From Sedimenticola sp. (GTDB lineage: Bacteria > Pseudomonadota > Gammaproteobacteria > Chromatiales > Chromatiaceae): 6,247 nt of DNA. The translations under genes were made by a program, and so were the position numbers. The notes under the pieces were generated by a model. It had not been told where the DNA came from and did no database searches. It saw only the letters and a list, made by a program, of their open reading frames with translations. Positions 1 to 5,630 of this stretch are shown piece by piece. Location of the stretch: NCBI GenBank assembly GCA_027038775.1, contig JALWGP010000418.1, positions 1-6,247 of the forward strand, in the 5' to 3' direction. Every line of letters starts with the position of its first letter. Position 1 is the first letter of the stretch.

Positions 1-231
1 CGAACCACCGACCAGGTGGGCGCCACCGCTGCCTACAAGCAGCTCGTGAAGCAGGCCGGCGGCAGCATGCTGGGCGGTTTCCTCGGCGGCGGCAGCCTGG
101 ACCTGGACCAGTACGTCACCGACAAGTCCCTGGACGGGCTCTTCCTGGTGCTGGCCGAGGAGGAGAAGAAGATCCGGCAGAATCCCGCAGCGCGCACCAC
201 GGAACTGCTGAAGCAGGTCTTCGGCGGGTAG
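1..231 (+). CDS. DUF4197 family protein, C-terminal end (5' truncated by window)
   Basis: The reading frame is open from base 1 to the TAG at 229-231, giving the last 76 residues of a protein that begins outside the window. The visible part holds the conserved end of the DUF4197 family: an AAYKQLVKQAG segment, a glycine-rich stretch (GGFLGGGS), then LDQYVTDKSLDGLF and EEEKKIRQNPAARTT leading to a terminal LLKQVFGG. DUF4197 proteins are usually exported or periplasmic proteins of about 220-250 residues in Proteobacteria and have no established function. The signal peptide would lie outside the window. The GTG at base 16 is only an internal valine codon (QVGATAAY) and not a start. The next gene starts 7 bp after the stop, so the two are probably co-transcribed. 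The family call is confident; the function is unknown. Confidence 0.85.
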   Translation, partial: RTTDQVGATAAYKQLVKQAGGSMLGGFLGGGSLDLDQYVTDKSLDGLFLVLAEEEKKIRQNPAARTTELLKQVFGG

Positions 232-238
232 CCTTTCG

Positions 239-931
239 GTGGAGATCGGTTATCTCGGCGCACTGCTCATGGGGCTCTTCGGGGCCCTGCACTGCATCGG
301 CATGTGCGGCAGCATCATGGGGGTGCTCACCTTCAGCCTGCCCCCCCGGATCCGGGAGAAACCTGCCACCCTCTTCAGCTACCTGCTCTGGTACAGCGCG
401 GGGCGCCTGCTGAGCTATGCCGTGGCCGGGGGGCTGGCGGGCGCCTTCGGTGCCGGGGTGCTCGTCGCCATCAGTCCGCAGTACGGCCACCGCCTGCTTC
501 TGCTGGCCGCCACCCTCATCATGCTGGCCGCCGGCTTCCATCTCGCCGGCTGGTTTCCCGGGCTGGCGCGAATCGAGAAGGCCGGCGCACCCATCTGGAA
601 GAAACTGGAACCCCTGGGCAGAAAGCTGTTGCCGGTGGACCGCCCTTGGCAGGCCCTCCTCTACGGCATGGTGTGGGGTTGGCTGCCCTGCGGATTGGTC
701 TATTCCGCGCTTTTTATTGCTCTGGCTCAAGGCAATTTCCCCGGTGGCATGCTATTTATGCTCTTATTTGGACTGGGCACCCTGCCGGCCATCCTGCTTA
801 CCGGCGTCTTCGCCGAGCGTTTTTTGCGTATCGCCAGGAATCCGCGAATGCGCATGTACGCAGGGCTGCTCCTGATCACATTGGCGCTGTTCACCCTGAT
901 ACTGAACTGGAACTACCCAAACCTGACATGA
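239..931 (+). CDS. TauE/SafE-like (UreH/DsbD_2-type) membrane protein
   Basis: This is a 230-residue, very hydrophobic protein with about six membrane segments (roughly residues 4-30, 46-78, 85-106, 138-163, 168-192 and 207-224). Two cysteine motifs mark the family: HCIGMCG at residues 18-24 in the first helix and WLPCGLVY at 148-155 in a later one. Databases name such proteins 'sulfite exporter TauE/SafE family' or 'DsbD_2/UreH-like'. In many Proteobacteria they sit near cbb3 oxidase assembly genes and are suspected of metal or thiol transport, but the substrate is not settled, and sulfite export is only a label here. The GTG at 239 is chosen because the first helix carrying HCIGMCG starts at once; ATG 269 would cut that helix. 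No strong Shine-Dalgarno sequence is visible, which fits coupling to the gene 7 bp upstream. Its TGA overlaps the next start as ATGA. Codons in the last third are richer in A/T than in the rest. Confidence 0.85.
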   Translation: MEIGYLGALLMGLFGALHCIGMCGSIMGVLTFSLPPRIREKPATLFSYLLWYSAGRLLSYAVAGGLAGAFGAGVLVAISPQYGHRLLLLAATLIMLAAGFHLAGWFPGLARIEKAGAPIWKKLEPLGRKLLPVDRPWQALLYGMVWGWLPCGLVYSALFIALAQGNFPGGMLFMLLFGLGTLPAILLTGVFAERFLRIARNPRMRMYAGLLLITLALFTLILNWNYPNLT

Positions 932-1881
932 ACCGGATGACCGACAAGCCACAACTCCTGGGCGATTCGCCGGAATTCACTGCATTGCTGCGTTCGCTGC
1001 AGGTGGCGTCGGCCACCGACGTGACCATCATGCTGCTGGGCGAGAGCGGTACCGGCAAGGAGCAGCTGGCCCGCTACATCCACGAGAACAGCCTGCGGCG
1101 CGACGCACCCTTCGTCGCCATCAACTGTGCCGCGCTGCCTGAAAGCCTGGCGGAGTCGGAGCTCTTCGGCCACCGCAAGGGGGCCTTCACCGGCGCGGTG
1201 AGCGACAACCTGGGGAGAATCGCGGCGGCGGAGGGAGGCACGCTCTTCCTCGACGAGGTGGGCGAGATGTCCGGGGCCATCCAGTCCAAGCTGCTGCGCT
1301 TCCTGGAGTCGGGCGAATACCAGCGGGTGGGTGACACCACCTCCCGGCAGGCCAACGTGCGGGTCATCGCCGCCACCCATGCCGACCTGCTGGCCAAGGT
1401 GGAGGAAGGCAGTTTCCGCCAGGACCTCTATTACCGGCTCAACGTGGTGCCTTTCCAGGTGCCACCATTGCGGGAGCGTTCGGGCGACGTGCCACTCCTG
1501 GTGAAGGAGCTGACCCGGCAGCTGGCGGCCCGCCACGGGCTGGAACCGCCCCGCTATACCGCGGAAGCCCTGCGGCAGCTGGAGAGCCACCACTGGCCCG
1601 GCAACATCCGCGAGCTGCGAAACCTCTGCGAGCGGCTGTTGATCCTCTTCTCCGGGAGAACCGTGGACGTGGGCAACCTGCCCCCGGAGATCCGCATCCA
1701 AGGGCGCCGGCGCTGGAACTTCACCCTGCCCGACAGCGGCCTCAGGCTGGAGGAGCTGGAACAGGAGCTGCTCCGCCAGGCGCTGGACAAGGCCGGAGGC
1801 AACCAGAGCCGCGCCGCCCGCCTGCTGGGGCTGAGCCGCTACGCCTTCATCTACCGGCTCAAGAAGTACGCCCTGCTCTGA
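928..1881 (+). CDS. Sigma-54-dependent transcriptional activator without sensory domain
   Basis: The 317-residue protein is an AAA+ enhancer-binding protein that would use ATP hydrolysis to open sigma-54 promoters. The core begins almost at the N-terminus. Walker A is GESGTGKE (residues 38-45), the sigma-54 contact loop is an intact GAFTGA (85-90), Walker B is TLFLDEVGE (105-113), the arginine-finger region is RQDLYYRLNV (164-173) and sensor II is GNIREL (225-230). A Fis-type helix-turn-helix closes the protein (about 290-314, NQSRAARLLGLSRYAF). There is no receiver, GAF, PAS or V4R domain, so the layout resembles PspF or HrpR/S, which are controlled by partner proteins instead. No pspA-like gene is visible, so I give no symbol. 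The start at 928 overlaps the upstream stop as ATGA; ATG 937 is an alternative. The frame stays open upstream to 304, but that stretch is the shadow of the TauE-like gene. The terminator at 1915 follows the stop. Confidence 0.93.
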   Translation: MNRMTDKPQLLGDSPEFTALLRSLQVASATDVTIMLLGESGTGKEQLARYIHENSLRRDAPFVAINCAALPESLAESELFGHRKGAFTGAVSDNLGRIAAAEGGTLFLDEVGEMSGAIQSKLLRFLESGEYQRVGDTTSRQANVRVIAATHADLLAKVEEGSFRQDLYYRLNVVPFQVPPLRERSGDVPLLVKELTRQLAARHGLEPPRYTAEALRQLESHHWPGNIRELRNLCERLLILFSGRTVDVGNLPPEIRIQGRRRWNFTLPDSGLRLEELEQELLRQALDKAGGNQSRAARLLGLSRYAFIYRLKKYALL

Positions 1882-1914
1882 TACCGGACCCGCTGGTATT
1901 CCCGCCCCCTTCCC

Positions 1915-1938
1915 GAAAAGCCCGCCCGCGGGCTTTTC
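1915..1938 (+). terminator. Intrinsic (probably bidirectional) terminator hairpin
   Basis: GAAAAGCCCGC (1915-1925) and GCGGGCTTTTC (1928-1938) are perfect 11-bp reverse complements around a CC centre, so the real loop would be CCCG with a 10-bp stem. The GC-rich top and the A/T-rich base (AAAAG...CTTTT) give a T run on either strand. It lies 33 bp after the sigma-54 activator stop and separates this unit from the promoter region of the channel gene. Confidence 0.8.
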
Positions 1939-1948
1939 AACCATTCCA

Positions 1949-1962
1949 TTGATGAAATTCAA
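1949..1962. promoter_or_regulatory. FNR/Anr/Dnr-type binding site (candidate)
   Basis: The sequence TTGAT-GAAA-TTCAA differs at one base from the FNR-family consensus TTGAT-N4-ATCAA. It sits inside a perfect 6-bp inverted repeat, CATTGA-N6-TCAATG (1947-1964). Its centre at 1955.5 is 41.5 bp upstream of about 1997, which is where the -10-like hexamer TAGTAT (1986-1991) would place transcription start. This is the classical spacing of an activator that replaces the -35 contact. The regulator itself is not in the window. The site also shares the half-site ATTCAAT with the operator at 3702-3723, so control by the ArsR-rhodanese protein is an alternative. Confidence 0.5.
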
Positions 1963-1981
1963 TGCCAGGCTCCCGGCACAT

Positions 1982-2002
1982 AACCTAGTATTTTCCTAGG
2001 TT
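1982..2002. repeat. Inverted repeat AACCTAG-N7-CTAGGTT overlapping the putative -10
   Basis: AACCTAG (1982-1988) and CTAGGTT (1996-2002) are perfect reverse complements separated by TATTTTC. CCTAG also occurs as a direct repeat with an 11-bp period (1984 and 1995), about one helical turn. The repeat covers the candidate -10 hexamer TAGTAT (1986-1991) and the predicted start near 1997. It could be a repressor operator or, since Ts follow it, a weak hairpin in the leader. I cannot decide from one copy. Confidence 0.4.
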
Positions 2003-2023
2003 TTTGATTTCGGGAGCATGCAG

Positions 2024-2983
2024 ATGAACAGTGCCAACCGCCTGGAAAACTTTCCCGTCTCCTTCTTCGCCATGGTGATGGGCATGGCCGGCATCACCAT
2101 CGCCTGGCAGAAGTGCGCCTCGCTGCTCCACTTCGGCAGCGGCGTCTACGCGCTGTTGGTGCCCGTCACTCTCGCCATCTTCGCGGTGCTGAGCCTGCTC
2201 TACGGCTGGAAGCTGGTACGCTACCGGCAGGCGGTGTCGAAGGAGTTGCACAACCCCATCAAGCTCAATTTCTTTCCGGCGTTCTCCATCAGCCTCCTGC
2301 TGATCTCCATCGTTCTGCTGCCTTCGGTCCGTCCGGCGGCGCACCTCCTCTGGCTCCTGGGGATCGCCATTCACCTGGGCTTCACGCTCTATGTCATGAA
2401 GGTGTGGATCCACCACGAGGGCCTGGAGATCCACCACATCAATCCCGCCTGGTTCATTCCGGTGGTGGGCAACGTACTGGTCCCCATCGCCGGCACCCGG
2501 CTGGGCTATACCGAGATCTCCTGGTTCTTCTTCAGTATCGGCATCGTCTTCTGGCTGGTGCTCTTCACCATCATCTTCTACCGGGTACTCTTCCACCAGC
2601 CGCTCCCCGAGAAGCTGATGCCCACTTTCTTCATTCTCATCGCGCCCCCGGCGGTGGGTTTCCTCTCCTACGTGAGCCTGGTGGGTGGCCTGGACGCCTT
2701 CGCACGGGTGCTCTATTTCCTGGCCCTGTTCCTCACCCTCCTGCTGGCCACCCAGTACCACCACTTCTTCCGGCTCAGGTTCTTCCTCTCCTGGTGGGCC
2801 TACTCCTTTCCGCTGGCGGCCGTCACCATCAGCACCATGGAGATGTACGAACTCACCGGCAAGAATGGCTTCCACTACCTCGGGGCCGGACTGCTGTTCC
2901 TGCTCACGCTGGTGATCCTGATGCTGCTGTACAAGACCTTCGTCGCCGTGAGCCGGCACCACATCTGCGTGGAAGAGGGATAA
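2024..2983 (+). CDS. SLAC1/TehA-family anion channel protein
   Basis: The 319-residue inner-membrane protein has about ten hydrophobic helices, as expected of the TehA/SLAC1 (C4-dicarboxylate transporter/malic acid transport) fold. It opens with the family's typical ENFPVSFFAMVMGMAGITIA (residues 8-27). Further helices lie at about 41-62, 84-101, 107-127, 141-156, 166-188, 198-219, 226-243, 253-274 and 287-309, and the ninth, around LSWWAYSFPLAA, is well conserved in the family. Family members conduct small anions (chloride, nitrate, malate) or are annotated for tellurite resistance; the substrate cannot be read here. The start at ATG 2024 is preferred over ATG 2018 because GGGAG (2012-2016) lies 7 nt upstream of 2024 but only 1 nt from 2018. 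The gene has its own promoter region with an FNR-like box, so oxygen or nitrogen-oxide control is plausible. It ends 22 bp from the convergent ArsR-rhodanese gene. Confidence 0.88.
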   Translation: MNSANRLENFPVSFFAMVMGMAGITIAWQKCASLLHFGSGVYALLVPVTLAIFAVLSLLYGWKLVRYRQAVSKELHNPIKLNFFPAFSISLLLISIVLLPSVRPAAHLLWLLGIAIHLGFTLYVMKVWIHHEGLEIHHINPAWFIPVVGNVLVPIAGTRLGYTEISWFFFSIGIVFWLVLFTIIFYRVLFHQPLPEKLMPTFFILIAPPAVGFLSYVSLVGGLDAFARVLYFLALFLTLLLATQYHHFFRLRFFLSWWAYSFPLAAVTISTMEMYELTGKNGFHYLGAGLLFLLTLVILMLLYKTFVAVSRHHICVEEG

Positions 2984-3005
2984 AACCACGGGGTGGCGCC
3001 GGAGA

Positions 3006-3674
3006 TCAGGAGTTCTCACACTCCACGGGGAGCCCCTCCAGGCGCCACTCCGGCAGCCCGCCCTCCAGCCTGCGGGCGTCGAACCCCTTCTCCCTCAGCC
3101 GCGCTACCGCGTCGAAAGCCAGCACGCAATGGGGGCCTCGACAGTAGGCCACGATCTCCTGGTCGGCCTTCAGCGCATCCAGGTGCTTCTCCAGTTCCCC
3201 CAGCGGCACGTTCACGGCGCCCGGCAGGTGGCCGGCCGCGTACTCCTCCGGCGGCCGCACGTCGAGCACGGTGACCAGGCCGCTGCGGATCCGCTCCAGC
3301 AGCTGCCTGGCCGGCACCGGTTCCAGTGAATCCTTCACCGTGAGGTAATCCTCGATGAGGCCACGCACGTCGCCCAGGTGGCGCTCCGCCACCTCCCTGA
3401 GGGCCGAGAGCAGCATCACCACGTCCTCGCCGGCAAGGCGATAGAAGACCCGCTGCCCGACCTTTCGGTTTTTCACCAGCCCCGCCTGGCGCAGCTGTTG
3501 CAGGTGCTGGGAGGCGTTGGCCACGGTGAGCCCCACCAGCCGCGCCAACTCCTCCACGCTGCGCTCACCCTGAGCCAGGAACTCCAGGATCTCCAGCCGG
3601 TAGCCGCTACCCATCGCCTTGGCGATGCGCGCGAACTGACCGAACAGCTCGTGTTTGAAATTTCCGGTTGACAA
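3006..3674 (-). CDS. ArsR-family HTH regulator fused to a rhodanese domain
   Basis: The 222-residue protein (from the TTG start) has two parts. Residues 10-95 form a winged helix of the ArsR/SmtB type, with the recognition region SVEELARLVGLTVANASQHL (39-58) and wing VGQRVFYRL (72-80). Residues 120-218 form a rhodanese domain with VLDVRPPEEYAAGHLPGAVN (136-155) and the active loop YCRGPHC (177-183), where Cys178 is the predicted persulfide-carrying residue. Cysteines occur only at 178, 183 and 219; the usual metal-sensing ELCVCDL motif of ArsR is absent. I infer a sulfane-sulfur or redox signal read through the rhodanese half and DNA binding at 3702-3723. The TTG start at 3674 is chosen because GAGG lies 7 nt upstream of it; the longer GTG at 3701 has no ribosome binding site and would lie within the operator. 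It is transcribed away from the hydroxylase gene and is probably autoregulated. Confidence 0.88.
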   Translation of the reverse strand: MSTGNFKHELFGQFARIAKAMGSGYRLEILEFLAQGERSVEELARLVGLTVANASQHLQQLRQAGLVKNRKVGQRVFYRLAGEDVVMLLSALREVAERHLGDVRGLIEDYLTVKDSLEPVPARQLLERIRSGLVTVLDVRPPEEYAAGHLPGAVNVPLGELEKHLDALKADQEIVAYCRGPHCVLAFDAVARLREKGFDARRLEGGLPEWRLEGLPVECENS

Positions 3675-3695
3675 TGCTCCACCTCGCGCTAGACT
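3668..3695 (+). promoter_or_regulatory. Candidate sigma-70 promoter for the rightward operon
   Basis: A perfect -35 hexamer TTGACA (3668-3673) is followed after 16 bp by TAGACT (3690-3695), a 4/6 match to the -10 consensus. Transcription would start near 3702, at the left edge of the inverted repeat. The -35 box overlaps the TTG start codon of the divergent regulator gene, so the promoter partly lies in that coding sequence. The weak -10 lowers certainty. Confidence 0.5.
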
Positions 3696-3701
3696 TTCCA
3701 C

Positions 3702-3723
3702 TATTCAATCATTCTATTGAATA
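3702..3723. promoter_or_regulatory. Divergent operator, probably for the ArsR-rhodanese regulator
   Basis: TATTCAAT (3702-3709) and ATTGAATA (3716-3723) are perfect 8-bp reverse complements around the 6-bp centre CATTCT. A/T-rich imperfect or perfect dyads with ATTC/GAAT ends are typical of ArsR-family operators, including those of the sulfide/persulfide-responsive BigR/SqrR group. The dyad lies exactly between the two predicted start points, so a bound dimer could block both promoters. Assignment to the neighbouring regulator is inference from position and symmetry. Confidence 0.65.
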
Positions 3724-3729
3724 TTTTTC

Positions 3730-3738
3730 ATTATAACA
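3730..3738 (-). promoter_or_regulatory. Extended -10 promoter of the ArsR-rhodanese gene
   Basis: Read on the minus strand the sequence is TGTTATAAT, a consensus TATAAT (3735 down to 3730) with the TGn extension of extended -10 promoters. No convincing -35 hexamer is present at the normal distance, which such promoters tolerate. Start of transcription would be near 3723, the right edge of the inverted repeat, leaving a leader of about 49 nt to the TTG start at 3674. Confidence 0.6.
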
Positions 3739-3766
3739 GAACAAACCGGAAGGAGGAGGAAACCCC

Positions 3767-4630
3767 ATGAGCTGGCAGGACCTTGTCCTCGAAAACGAAC
3801 TGCCCATCCGCCTGGGCTTCTTCTTCGGCGTCTTCGCCGTCATGGCTGCCTGGGAGCTGGCCGCACCCCGTCGCCGGCTCACCGTCTCCCGCACGTTGCG
3901 CTGGACCAGCAACCTGGGGCTGGTGTTCCTCAACAGCCTCGTGCTGCGCTTGCTTTTCCCCGCTGCCGCCGTGGGCGTGGCGGCCCTGGCCGAGGAGAGA
4001 GACTGGGGGCTGTTCAATCTCGTGGAGGCCCCCTTCGCGGTGGCGGTGCTGCTCTCCGTCGTCGCCATGGATTTCGTCATCTGGCTGCAGCACGTGGTGT
4101 TCCACGCCATCCCCGTGCTGTGGCGCCTGCACCGGGTGCATCACGCCGACCTGGACTACGACGTCACCACCGGCGCACGATTCCACACCATCGAGATCAT
4201 TCTCTCCATGCTGATCAAGTTCGCCACCATCGTGCTGCTGGGGCCACCGGTGGTGGCCGTGGTGATCTTCGAGGTGCTGCTCAACGCCACCGCCATGTTC
4301 AACCACGGCAACGTGAAACTGCCCGCACGCCTGGACCGCGCGCTGCGCTGGGTGCTGGTGACCCCGGACATGCACCGGGTGCACCACTCGGTGGAGGACG
4401 ACGAGGCCAACAGCAACTTCGGCTTCAGCCTCACCTGGTGGGACCGCCTCTTCGGCACCTACCGCGACCAGCCCAGGGCGGGGCACCAGGGAATGACCAT
4501 CGGCATCCACAGGTACCGCGACCCGAAGCTCGTCGATCGGTTGCCGGGCATGCTGGCGCTTCCGTTCGTCGGCCCCATCACCGGCTATGCCATCAACCGT
4601 CGCCAGTGGAAGAATTCCGATGAGAAGTAA
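3767..4630 (+). CDS. Fatty acid hydroxylase / sterol desaturase family membrane enzyme
   Basis: The 287-residue integral membrane protein carries the histidine clusters that bind the di-iron centre in this superfamily: HVVFH (residues 109-113), HRVHH (122-126), a lone His140, HGN (180-182) and HRVHHS (203-208). Hydrophobic segments lie at about 14-33, 48-74, 88-108 and 143-172. Such enzymes use O2 and electrons to hydroxylate or desaturate lipid-like substrates (fatty acids, sterols, carotenoids, alkylglycerols); the bacterial members are mostly uncharacterised, so the substrate is unknown. The start is well supported by AGGAGGAGG (3751-3759) 7 nt before the ATG. It is the first gene of the rightward operon, behind the divergent operator, and overlaps the next gene by 11 bp (4620-4630), which suggests coupled translation. 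The association with sulfur-handling genes is unusual and offers no direct hint of the substrate. Confidence 0.88.
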   Translation: MSWQDLVLENELPIRLGFFFGVFAVMAAWELAAPRRRLTVSRTLRWTSNLGLVFLNSLVLRLLFPAAAVGVAALAEERDWGLFNLVEAPFAVAVLLSVVAMDFVIWLQHVVFHAIPVLWRLHRVHHADLDYDVTTGARFHTIEIILSMLIKFATIVLLGPPVVAVVIFEVLLNATAMFNHGNVKLPARLDRALRWVLVTPDMHRVHHSVEDDEANSNFGFSLTWWDRLFGTYRDQPRAGHQGMTIGIHRYRDPKLVDRLPGMLALPFVGPITGYAINRRQWKNSDEK

Positions 4631-5630
4631 CGGGCTGCGCGGGCTGCTGTTCCTGGCGCTGGTCACGGGCAGCGCCCTCGCCTGGCACTACCGGGACCGG
4701 CTGGACGCCGCTGCGCTGGAACAGTGGCTCGAGGGAGCCGGGCTGGCCGCCCCGCTCCTCTTCATGGCCCTATACGCCCTCGGCACCGTGCTCTTCCTGC
4801 CGGGTTCCGTGATGACCCTGGCCGGCGGCGCGCTCTTCGGCCCGCTGGCGGGCACCCTCTACAACCTCACTGGCGCCACCCTCGGCGCGGTGCTCTCCTT
4901 TCTCGTCGCCCGCTACCTCGCCTCCGACTGGGTGGAGCGCAGGAGCGGCGGCATTCTCGGGCGGCTCAAGGAGGGCGTGGAACGGGAGGGATGGCGCTTC
5001 GTCGCCTTCGTGCGGCTGGTGCCGCTCTTTCCCTTCAACCTGCTCAACTATGCCCTGGGGCTGACGCGCATCCGTTTCTCCCACTACCTGGTCGCCACCT
5101 ACCTCTGCATGCTGCCTGGCGCCTTCGCCTACACCTGGCTGGGCTACGTGGGACGCGAAGCGGCCGCCGGCGGGGAAGACGTGGTGCGGAAGGCACTGCT
5201 GGCGCTGGCATTGCTGGCAGCGGTGGCCTTTCTCCCCCGTCTCATCGCCCGCCTTCGGCTCGGTCCCTTCCTGGAGATCGACGAACTGCGCCGACGCCTG
5301 GAAGAGGATCCCCGACTCGTGGTGCTGGATGTGCGAACCGCCGGGGATTACGCCGCAGGACACATCCGGGGCGCCCTGAACCTTCCCCTGGAGGAGCTGG
5401 AATCCAGGCTGGACGAGCTGGCATCCCGGCAGGAGCATCCCGTCGCCATCGTCTGCACCACCGACCGCCGCTCCCGGAAGGCTGCCGGGATCCTCGCCAG
5501 GGAGGGCTTTGCCGATGTACACGTGGTGGCGGGCGGCATGAGCCGGTGGCATGACCGCTCGTTCCCCGTGGAGACGGGACTGGAACCGCCCGGTCCGCGG
5601 GCCAACCACCAACCGGAGGAGCAGCCGTGA
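4620..5630 (+). CDS. TVP38/TMEM64 (DedA/VTT-type) membrane protein fused to a rhodanese domain
   Basis: The 336-residue protein joins two domains. After a first helix (about 6-23), residues 42-205 form a VTT/SNARE-associated membrane domain with the typical LPGSVMTLAGGALFG (60-74) and the re-entrant region RLVPLFPFNLLNYALGLT (132-149). After a last helix (190-210), residues 215-315 form a cytosolic rhodanese domain: VVLDVRTAGDYAAGHIRGA (234-252) and active loop CTTDRRS (279-285) with Cys279 in the catalytic place. The tail (320-336) is proline-rich and probably disordered. VTT proteins move lipids or ions across membranes; the fused rhodanese suggests handling of sulfane sulfur at the membrane, but the cargo is unknown. 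ATG 4620 is chosen because GGAAGA (4608-4613) lies 6 nt upstream and the first helix starts there; the longer frame from 4587 has no such support. Its stop overlaps the following GTG as GTGA. Confidence 0.9.
   Translation: MRSNGLRGLLFLALVTGSALAWHYRDRLDAAALEQWLEGAGLAAPLLFMALYALGTVLFLPGSVMTLAGGALFGPLAGTLYNLTGATLGAVLSFLVARYLASDWVERRSGGILGRLKEGVEREGWRFVAFVRLVPLFPFNLLNYALGLTRIRFSHYLVATYLCMLPGAFAYTWLGYVGREAAAGGEDVVRKALLALALLAAVAFLPRLIARLRLGPFLEIDELRRRLEEDPRLVVLDVRTAGDYAAGHIRGALNLPLEELESRLDELASRQEHPVAIVCTTDRRSRKAAGILAREGFADVHVVAGGMSRWHDRSFPVETGLEPPGPRANHQPEEQP

Noticed and set aside
716..736. ATTGC-N11-GCAAT inverted repeat inside the TauE-like gene
   Set aside because: Short arms, internal to a coding sequence and not near a promoter; likely chance.
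304..927. N-terminal extension of the sigma-54 activator frame starting at 304
   Set aside because: This part is proline-, arginine- and histidine-rich with no domain and lies wholly within the TauE/SafE-like gene, whose membrane helices and motifs are clear. The activator homology begins right after 928.
913..1962. Long minus-strand open frame opposite the sigma-54 activator
   Set aside because: Composition is low-complexity (Gly, Ala, Gln, Pro) with no family resemblance. It is the usual antisense shadow of a GC-rich gene with clear AAA+ motifs on the other strand.
2986..2996. CCAC-GGG-GTGG hairpin in the 22-bp convergent gap
   Set aside because: A 4-bp stem without a T run is too weak to call a terminator. 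How the convergent transcripts end is not visible.
1985..3019. Long minus-strand open frame opposite the channel gene
   Set aside because: The product is dominated by Glu, Gln, His, Asp and Gly, the expected complement of hydrophobic codons on the plus strand, which encodes a recognisable ten-helix channel.
3006..3674. Arsenic or zinc metalloregulator assignment for the ArsR-type protein
   Set aside because: The cysteine pair of the metal-binding helix is absent and no metal transporter or reductase gene is nearby.
3731..4666. Long minus-strand open frame opposite the hydroxylase gene
   Set aside because: His/Gly/Gln/Val-rich antisense product with no motif. The plus strand has a strong ribosome binding site and all histidine boxes.
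4770..5612. Long minus-strand open frame opposite the TVP38-rhodanese gene
   Set aside because: No domain is recognisable, and the plus-strand frame has both VTT and rhodanese signatures.
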